Assembly: GCA_020634215.1 (NCBI GenBank) | Contig: JACKCD010000075.1 | Span: 1-20,413 of the forward strand | Origin: Ardenticatenaceae bacterium | GTDB taxonomy: Bacteria > Chloroflexota > Anaerolineae > Promineifilales > Promineifilaceae | DNA: 20,413 bases | Reading direction: 5' to 3' | In this document: piece by piece, positions 15,370-20,413 of the stretch | Numbering within the stretch: the stretch's first letter is position 1 | Layout of the letters: each line of letters begins with the position of its first letter | Notes under the pieces: generated by a model | Told to the model about the DNA's origin: nothing | Database searches by the model: none | The model's input: only the letters and a program-made list of their open reading frames with translations | Made by a program: the position numbers and the translations under genes

Positions 15370-15386
15370 TTTCCACCAAAACCCAA

Positions 15387-15941
15387 CTATTCACCCGCAG
15401 TTATCACAAACTGAAAAACCCCCAGCCGATTTGACTGCGCCGTTTCGCAAACCAACCCATTTGCTTCCGTCACAAAATAAAACTGCTCCCCGGCCACCAC
15501 TTCCTGATAGCGATGGCTTGTCAAACGCACGTCATACTGGTTGGGCGTGGCATACGGGTCACTCAGCCGATAGAGATAAAAGGTGTCGCTGCTGTAGGCA
15601 TCCTCAATGGTCAACGTCACCTCATCGCCGCTAACTTGGGCGGCCAGCGCGGGGGCGTTGGGCAAACGGCAATGGTCGGTGGGTGCCACCAAATGCCCTT
15701 GCGGCACGGGAACAAAGCTGCTGCTGCCGGGTAGCTGCCACTGTAGCTGCACCTGGGCTGTGCCGCCGTCCTCAAAAAAGTCAAGCTGGATGGAATACCA
15801 ACGGCCGGCTTCCATCGGCACCGTCAGCACATTCAAACAGTCGCCGCAAATCATCCACGCCTCGCTGCTGCCATCACCCACATACAGCCGCGTACCGTCA
15901 TCAGAATGTGCCCGAAAATATGACCCCCATCCCACGTCCAC
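15387..15941 (-). pseudogene. 3' fragment of broken secreted protein, PA14-like C-terminal part
   Basis: This 184-codon open frame has no convincing start of its own (GTG, no ribosome binding site). FRAHSDDGTRLYVGD followed by W and a YSIQLDFFEDGG stretch looks like the second half of a PA14-type carbohydrate-binding domain, then a short beta-rich tail. It overlaps the fragment 15851-16375 by 91 bases in a different frame, so the two were probably one protein joined by an indel or internal deletion. It belongs to the decayed surface protein gene whose start lies at 18963. Confidence 0.6.
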
Positions 15942-16375
15942 TCATAGTTCATCGCCATAATGGGAATGAGCGAGCCGCAGGTGTTGGCGGTAAACGTGGG
16001 GCCATTGTAGGCAAACCCCGCTGGGCCAGCCAAGACCGACTCGTAAAAACCGGTGCGCGGCATCATATCCAGCCACACCTCGTCAATCTCGTCTCGATTC
16101 AGCCGACCGCAAATATCCAGCGTCGGGTCATTGATAATACTGTCATAATCTGCCCACACAAAACCGGCACAGGTGGTCGTATTCGGCCAATTGCTTGCCA
16201 TACAGCCCATGTAGGATGCCTCATCATGGAGAAAGCCATCAGAGCGAGGGGGAAAGGCATCCACCACAACCTGGTCTTGCAGCACATATTGCACCCGTTG
16301 GTCGGTGTGGCTTTGCAGCGACCCCACCACATCATACACCTGCTGACGCGGGTCAACAAAATAGGACGAAAGCAA
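15851..16375 (-). pseudogene. C-terminal fragment of the IS-interrupted secreted protein
   Basis: This 175-codon frame has no proper start. Removing the IS and one target copy joins it in frame to the beta-propeller fragment, giving ERGR-LLSSYFVDP across the junction. Features such as VDAFPPRSDGF, GRLNRDEIDEVWL, RTGFYESVLAGP and IMAMNYEW resemble a C-terminal domain I associate with large secreted bacterial proteins, in which a GFNYER-like motif is followed by FGH. Function is unknown. After about IFGH the frame seems to go out of register with 15387-15941. Confidence 0.65.
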
Positions 16376-16382
16376 CCTGCCC

Positions 16383-17625
16383 GGTAGTAGTGCATTAAAC
16401 CGTGAACATTAACACCACCTATCAATAAGTGCTTGCACCGCTTTGGACGGCCGCCCACGCTGTTTAGGCGGTTGCCAACGAGGCGGAGGCAATCGATAGG
16501 TCAACAGCTCTTGATAAGACCAAATGTGGTCAGTCAAGCCAGCGGCAAGCGCTGGGGTGCGCTGAATCCAGCGATGGGCAAACGAGCCCAATGCTATCTT
16601 GATACGGAGCGACTTGTGCGGGTCACAGAAATTGTAGAAGCAGCCAACGATGTACATGCCAGCCTCCAGCGTCTCAACTTGATGAATGAGCATCCGGCTG
16701 CGACGCGAAAGCCAGGCGAGGCGCTGTCTGAAAGTGGCGTTGAGACGCTCAATGTAAGCTGTGTTGAGAACGCCGCTGAATCCTTGCGACGCCGTAATCA
16801 GAGCGAGTGCTTGCTGACGGCAACCGTCTAGAAATTGCCGTTCAATGGTCAACGTGCCATGGGCTGTGCGCTTGATGACGCGACCAATGAAAACGTCACG
16901 CCAGGCAATCAGCTTGGGTCGGCAACGCTGACCCTGCTGGTCGGGGGTACGAAAGGCGCGTCGGATTGCCTTGATATAATGAGGCAAACCGTCAACGGCA
17001 ATTAACAGTCGACGACAGAGCGCGACCTGTCGAATGGTGTCCACGAGTGACGCAATCATTTGCTTATCACGTTGCTGACTGATGACCCCACCGAGCCACA
17101 AACGGGTTGGCACCATCATGGTCAGCCCCATCCAGAGAGACCGACCCCATGCTTTGACTTTGATTTCATCAGCTTGCGCCTGAACGAGGTCTAGCTGGCT
17201 GCTGGCAACCAGTCGGTCATGAACTTGCTGGCAATGCTGACCTGCCCGCTGCCACCAGCTTTTGATGGTGCGACGGTCAAATCCGAACGCAGCGACAACT
17301 GCCTCTATCGGACAGCCGTAGGCCAGCAGGACAATCACAAGCATCACAGTGGCTGGGTCTGTTTGCAGACGGTAGAACAGGGTTCCTTTGGTCACGCTGA
17401 ATGTTTTTTTGCACACATCGCAACGACACCGCTGTTCTTGCTGACTGTGTGGATGGATATTTCCTTGATTGACCTGCCCTCTAGCTGGGCAATCGATATT
17501 GGGGCAAAATAGTTGTTGTGGATTCATTGAGCAAACCTGTTTTGGTAGTAGTTGACCGTTTAGGTTCGCTTTTTGAATCCATTTTGTCAAATTTTCTTAT
17601 TTTCACGCTTCCTTGTACTTCTACC
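16383..17625 (-). mobile_element. IS1-like insertion sequence, complete, with 8-bp target duplication
   Basis: The element is 1243 bp. ACCTGCCC is directly repeated at 16375-16382 and 17626-17633. Ends form an imperfect inverted repeat of about 27 bases: GGTAGTAGTGCA from 16383, and GGTAGAAGTACA on the complement from 17625, with a further shared CGTGAA. One transposase gene lies inside. The 8-base duplication fits the IS1 family. It has no AACGGCCGTT site. Confidence 0.88.
16409..17527 (-). CDS. IS1-like DDE transposase, single ORF
   Basis: From MNPQQLFC this is a 372-residue transposase. The N-terminal cysteines (CPNIDC, then CRCDVC) form an InsA-like zinc finger, followed by a helix-turn-helix region (about 70-100). 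The catalytic acidic residues are probably D in QADEIKVKAWG, D in AVDGLPHYI and E in NTAYIERLNATF; the last stretch is close to the IS1 InsB signature. The C-terminus is basic and proline-rich. Classical IS1 uses two ORFs joined by frameshifting, while this one is a single frame, as in some IS1-related groups. An upstream in-frame methionine (17590) exists; I prefer 17527 because the zinc finger starts right after it. It appears intact. Confidence 0.85.
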   Translation of the reverse strand: MNPQQLFCPNIDCPARGQVNQGNIHPHSQQEQRCRCDVCKKTFSVTKGTLFYRLQTDPATVMLVIVLLAYGCPIEAVVAAFGFDRRTIKSWWQRAGQHCQQVHDRLVASSQLDLVQAQADEIKVKAWGRSLWMGLTMMVPTRLWLGGVISQQRDKQMIASLVDTIRQVALCRRLLIAVDGLPHYIKAIRRAFRTPDQQGQRCRPKLIAWRDVFIGRVIKRTAHGTLTIERQFLDGCRQQALALITASQGFSGVLNTAYIERLNATFRQRLAWLSRRSRMLIHQVETLEAGMYIVGCFYNFCDPHKSLRIKIALGSFAHRWIQRTPALAAGLTDHIWSYQELLTYRLPPPRWQPPKQRGRPSKAVQALIDRWC

Positions 17626-18490
17626 ACCTGCCCCGCTCCGGCAAATAAGGGTCATAGATGATGTGGAACACCCGCTGCACATAAACATCCTGTACTCCCC
17701 AAGCGGCAGCAACATCGGCACCGATGTCGTTTGTTAGCTGGCGCATGTTGCTGCCATCGGGCAGCATCGCATACAGGTCATCGTCGCCATTTTGATTAGA
17801 GCTAAACACAATTTCCTGGCCGTCCACAGACCAGGCCGGTAGCCAGGAATCGGCCGAACCCGTTGTGATTTCAATGGGACGACGGCCGTCACTATCCATG
17901 ATCGCAATTCCTTCATGCCCATCATAATGGGTCGTAAAGGCGATTTTGTGCCCATCGGGCGACCAGGCGGGGTCGTAGGCTGGGAAATCAGGGTCATACG
18001 TCAGGCGCGTTTGGTTGCTGCCATCATTATCCATCACATAAATTTCTTCATGATCATCACGTGCGGCCACAAAGGCCATTTGCTTGCTGTTTGGTGCCCA
18101 AGTGGGGGTTTTATCAGCCGTATCATTGTTAGTAAGCTGGGTCAGATCACTGCCATCGGCGTTCATGGTAAAAATTTCCAAATCCCCATCACGGTTGGAA
18201 GCAAAGGCAATTTTTTCGCCGTTGGGTGCCCAAGCAGGCATGATATTGGTGCTGTCACCCGTTGTAAGCGGCTGTAGGCCGGTGCCGTCGGCATTGATTT
18301 TGTAAATGTGGAGGTTGCCATCGCGGTTGGAGACAAACAGTAATTGCTTGCCATCAGGCGACCAATCCGGATCGGCATCACTGGCGGGGTGGTCGGTGAT
18401 TTGGGTTCGATTGCTGCCATCGGGGTCAATGAGGTAGATGTCTTCATTTCCGCCGTCTGCAAAGGTGTAGGCGATCCGCTGCGTTGCCAC
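17621..18490 (-). pseudogene. TolB-like beta-propeller part of the IS-interrupted secreted protein
   Basis: The frame encodes six PD40/TolB-type propeller blades. Each has a WSPDG/WAPNG-like element, an IAF-SNRDG-like strand and an IYxMDxDGSNxTxLT-like ending. The fragment ends in RGRW-stop only because the IS contributes the last bases. Without the IS it continues in frame into 15851-16375. The frame is open upstream past 18540 through a Thr/Pro-rich linker (TPALTTPTPLTTT), which is out of frame by one base with the signal-peptide part. It would have been an extracytoplasmic binding or scaffold domain. Confidence 0.8.
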
Positions 18491-18539
18491 AGTGGTGGTA
18501 AGCGGGGTTGGCGTGGTGAGAGCGGGTGTATGGGGGAAA

Positions 18540-18963
18540 AACGGCCGTTTTCTCCCACTTCCGGCACCCGCACACAGTCTAATTGGTTGCCCCGCACATG
18601 TTCCCGGTGAGCATTAGGATACAATAGCAGCTTATATTGATCTTTCCCCGGCACATAGATCGCTCTTTTGACCCCCAGCTCCTCGGGGAACTCAAAATCC
18701 TCGTTTGGGTCATAGCGCCAGGCAACTTTTTGCCCTCGCGTATGCTCCACCATCTGCCCATCAGGCGAGATGGTAAATTCAACGGCCGTTACCAACAGCC
18801 CATTTTCTAAAGCAGGGCAAGTAAATGTGCCAAACCTGCCTTCCAACGGCGGTGCCGCCGGCAAGGGCTGAGCGATGATAGGGGTACTAGGTTTAGCGAA
18901 GCTAGTCAACAACAGTAAGAGTAAAACAGTGAAGGACAGTGCGACAGAACGATTGCACAACAT
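18540..18963 (-). pseudogene. Signal peptide and N-terminal domain of the broken secreted protein
   Basis: ATG at 18963 is preceded by AGGTGGG at good spacing. MLCNRSVALSFTVLLLLLLTS is a signal peptide, followed by a domain containing FTISPDGQMVEHTRG, VAWRYDPNEDF and YKLLLYPNAHREHV. I do not recognise this domain. The frame goes wrong at the run GGGGGAAAAACGGCCGTTTT (18532-18550): one extra base in the homopolymer would join it to the propeller linker. A second copy of the domain starts at 20107. If this is a true gene piece it might still express a short secreted protein. Confidence 0.65.
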
Positions 18964-19051
18964 GGTTCCCACCTTTTTTGAGTTTGTAAACTGTGGTCAG
19001 CGGGATTATAGCTGGTTTACAGGCCAATAGGTAGCAATTTTTGTTGCTGAA

Positions 19052-19147
19052 AGCGGCCGTTTTTGGACACGAACGCACACGGAAAAACACGGAGAAAAGT
19101 GCCGTGTCCTTCCGTGTACAGTAAATTTTTGGGGAAAAACGGCCGTT
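19052..19147. repeat. Palindrome-bounded repeat cassette B
   Basis: It is bounded by AGCGGCCGTT (19052-19061, one base off) and AACGGCCGTT (19138-19147). It holds several CACGGA/TCCGTG words, with ACACGGA arms able to fold back. Its left border, CGGCCGTTTTTGGACACG, is shared with cassette C. It lies in the 18964-19205 gap, which also holds another palindrome (19182-19191) and no gene that I can see. Confidence 0.7.
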
Positions 19148-19205
19148 TTCTAGGATAAAGTCGTAATGGCAGGGGGCGGGAAACGGCCGTTTGCCTCTAC
19201 CACAG

Positions 19206-19442
19206 CTATAGCTTATCTTCTTCGCTGGGTTCTATATCAGGAACGGCCGTTAAAAAAGCCTCAAAATCATCACGATGGCCTTTAGCTGCTTCAGCTCGAA
19301 GAAAATCCACTGTTCGCAGCGCACTCATCTTCTCGGCTGCTGCCAACGCCAAAAATTGATTGAGCGAAATGCCCTCATCCTGTGCCAATTGCTTGATTTC
19401 ACGATGCAGGCTGTCGGGTAAACGGATGGTTAATGTTGTCAT
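19206..19442 (-). CDS. Antitoxin, ribbon-helix-helix type
   Basis: This 78-residue protein starts with TTLTIRLPDSLHREIKQLAQDEGISLNQFLALAAAEK read as a whole: a short beta-strand, then two helices, the classic ribbon-helix-helix/CopG-like DNA-binding fold seen in HicB C-termini and many antitoxins. The acidic C-terminal tail (DIEPSEEDKL) would bind the toxin. Its ATG overlaps the PIN toxin stop as ATGA (19439-19442), so they are translated together, with the toxin gene first. It probably represses the pair. The palindrome 19242-19251 encodes Thr-Ala-Val in its tail. Confidence 0.85.
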   Translation of the reverse strand: MTTLTIRLPDSLHREIKQLAQDEGISLNQFLALAAAEKMSALRTVDFLRAEAAKGHRDDFEAFLTAVPDIEPSEEDKL

Positions 19443-19861
19443 TTAATCTCTCCAATTTCAACCAAAAAGTCGCGTGGTTGCATAGCCTGAATGCCAAAAA
19501 TTTCTATTCCTCGAAAATGTTTCAAATTAAATGTGACGATGGTCGCCGCCTGTGCGGCAACAGCTAACTCCAAGACCATATCATCTTTGGTATCTGGCAA
19601 AAACGGTCGCCAATGGAAGTAGATTTCTTGAAGATGCGCCTGCGACAGAAGGTAACGGATGGTGCCTCTTGTTTGCTGTTCTGATAAGGCAGCAAGCTGA
19701 TGCTCAGGTCGTAACAAAACATCGAGATATTCCAAATAGAGAGGGTGAGAAAGACAAAGTTGAAAGCGCCTGTCGGGAATCAATTGTAAAATCCGATAAG
19801 AGGCTCCGCGACGTGAGCGGGAGGCTGCAACGAGTACATTTGTATCTAAAATCACTCTCAT
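19439..19861 (-). CDS. PIN-domain toxin ribonuclease
   Basis: From MRVILDTN this is a 140-residue PIN-domain protein of the putative-toxin PIN (PF13470-like) group. Acidic active-site residues are visible: D in LDTNVLV (7), E in YLEYLDVL, D in PDTKDDMVLELA and the NLKHF region near the end. It would cut RNA using Mg. The longer frame to 19927 translates an AACGGCCGTT repeat and is rejected as start. A 20-base palindrome (19861-19880) begins at the last base of the start codon, replacing a normal leader and leaving only a weak GGTGG as ribosome binding site. It is paired with the ribbon-helix-helix antitoxin. Confidence 0.88.
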   Translation of the reverse strand: MRVILDTNVLVAASRSRRGASYRILQLIPDRRFQLCLSHPLYLEYLDVLLRPEHQLAALSEQQTRGTIRYLLSQAHLQEIYFHWRPFLPDTKDDMVLELAVAAQAATIVTFNLKHFRGIEIFGIQAMQPRDFLVEIGEIK

Positions 19862-19880
19862 GGTGGCAAATATGCCACCA
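19861..19880. promoter_or_regulatory. Operator-like palindrome at toxin start
   Basis: TGGTGGCAAATATGCCACCA has 8-base perfect arms (TGGTGGCA/TGCCACCA) around 4 bases. It touches the toxin ATG. It is a likely binding site of the ribbon-helix-helix antitoxin, or an mRNA hairpin limiting toxin translation; both are inferred. Confidence 0.6.
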
Positions 19881-19992
19881 GTTGTGAAGGATGTCAAGGG
19901 TTTGGAGAAACGGCCGTTTTCCACCATTCACCCCGTCGTCGGTCATCCGTCGTCCGTCGTCCATTTCCGGGGTATGCGGAAGAGATAGTGGG

Positions 19993-20097
19993 AACGGCCG
20001 TTTTTGGACACGGAAGAACACGGAAGGACACGGATAACAATCTGTGTGCATCCGTGTTTATCTGTGGTTTTGTGATGGGGTGGGAAAAACGGCCGTT
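19993..20097. repeat. AACGGCCGTT-bounded hairpin cassette C
   Basis: AACGGCCGTT stands at both ends (19993-20002 and 20088-20097). The interior carries CACGGA repeats and the 32 bases shared with cassette A. To its left (19935-19962) is a separate run of CGTC-type words such as CGTCGTCCGTCGTCC, and a further palindrome at 19909-19918. Confidence 0.8.
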
Positions 20098-20106
20098 TTC
20101 CCTTGC

Positions 20107-20413
20107 TTCCGGCACCCGCACACAGTCTAATTGGTTGCCCAGCACATGTTCCCGGTGAGCATTGGAATACAACAACAGCTTATATTGATCTTTCCCCGGC
20201 ACATCAACCGCTCTTTTCACCCCTAGCTCCTCGAGGAATTCAAAATCCTCATTCTGACCATAGCACTAGGCAACTTTTTGCCCCCGCGTATGTTCCACCA
20301 TCTGCCCATCAGGTGAAATGGTGAATTCAACGGCCGTTACCAGCAGCCCATTTTCTAAAGCAGGGCAAGTAAATATACCAAACCTGCCTTCCAACGGCGG
20401 TGCCGCCTGTAAA
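20107..20413 (-). pseudogene. Second, decayed copy of the N-terminal domain (partial, runs off window)
   Basis: Bases 20107-20413 align without gaps to 18559-18865 with about 90% identity by eye. The encoded domain is the same (DQYKLLLYSNAHREHV), but the TGG codon of the VAWRYD motif has become TAG (20266-20268 on the complement), so it cannot be read through. Its downstream side ends at the AACGGCCGTT of cassette C. The 5' part lies outside the window. Confidence 0.8.

Noticed and set aside
15683..16387. 234-codon plus-strand frame opposite the broken secreted protein
   Set aside because: No ribosome binding site or recognisable domain; it is explained as a shadow of the decayed gene.
16409..17590. 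Programmed frameshift in the IS1-like transposase
   Set aside because: Zinc finger and all expected acidic residues lie in a single uninterrupted frame, so no frameshift is needed.
18163..18539. C-terminal continuation of the signal-peptide frame
   Set aside because: After the palindrome the frame translates the propeller region out of register (Pro/Ser/Thr-rich), so it is not native protein.
19930..20097. CRISPR-like array because of repeated CGTC and CACGGA words
   Set aside because: Units are short, irregular and without uniform spacers; no cas genes are present.

Overview
The window reads as bacterial chromosome, most likely from the phylum Chloroflexota (Anaerolineae-like). This rests on gene content (a sugar catabolic cluster rich in Gfo/Idh/MocA oxidoreductases, and a secreted beta-propeller protein), the style of the intergenic repeats, and a very abundant 10-bp palindrome, AACGGCCGTT. 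I count 24 exact copies by eye. The taxonomic call is inference; there is no rRNA or marker gene to anchor it.

Region 1 (1-10331, all minus strand) is a carbohydrate uptake and catabolism cluster. In transcription order it holds a LacI-family regulator (10331->9315), a membrane-anchored HExxH protein (9190->8498), a sugar ABC importer (lipoprotein 8421->7312, permease 7205->6141, ATPase 6129->5314), two Gfo/Idh/MocA dehydrogenases (5095->4097, 4066->2900), a zinc alcohol/polyol dehydrogenase (2829->1804), a hydroxypyruvate-isomerase-like protein (1795->1016) and a second TIM-barrel isomerase/epimerase (958->29). Gaps are short, ribosome binding sites are mostly good, and hairpins sit in several gaps. 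A third Gfo/Idh/MocA gene lies divergently (10609-11724, plus) and an SDR dehydrogenase converges on it (12613->11801, minus). The lacI and SDR genes share a nearly identical promoter/operator module, so the local LacI regulator probably controls both. The substrate cannot be read from the sequence; a polyol, keto-sugar or sugar acid fits best.

Region 2 (12732-15212, minus) holds ordinary small genes: a P-loop kinase-like protein overlapping a DUF1801 protein, a hotdog thioesterase and a Cof-type HAD phosphatase. A small MITE-like element and a perfect 25-bp inverted repeat are wedged between and into them.

Region 3 (15213-20413, minus) is decayed and repeat-rich. A large secreted protein gene (signal peptide, N-terminal domain, TolB-like propeller, C-terminal domains; 18963->15387) has been broken by a one-base frameshift beside an AACGGCCGTT site, by a complete IS1-like element (16383-17625) with a perfect 8-bp target duplication, and by a second frame change near 15.9 kb. 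Upstream lie a PIN toxin/antitoxin pair with a palindrome on the toxin start codon, and a second, stop-containing copy of the N-terminal domain (20107 to window end). Three short hairpin-type cassettes here are bounded on both sides by AACGGCCGTT or a one-base variant.

No rRNA, tRNA or CRISPR array was recognised. All counts and alignments were made by eye.
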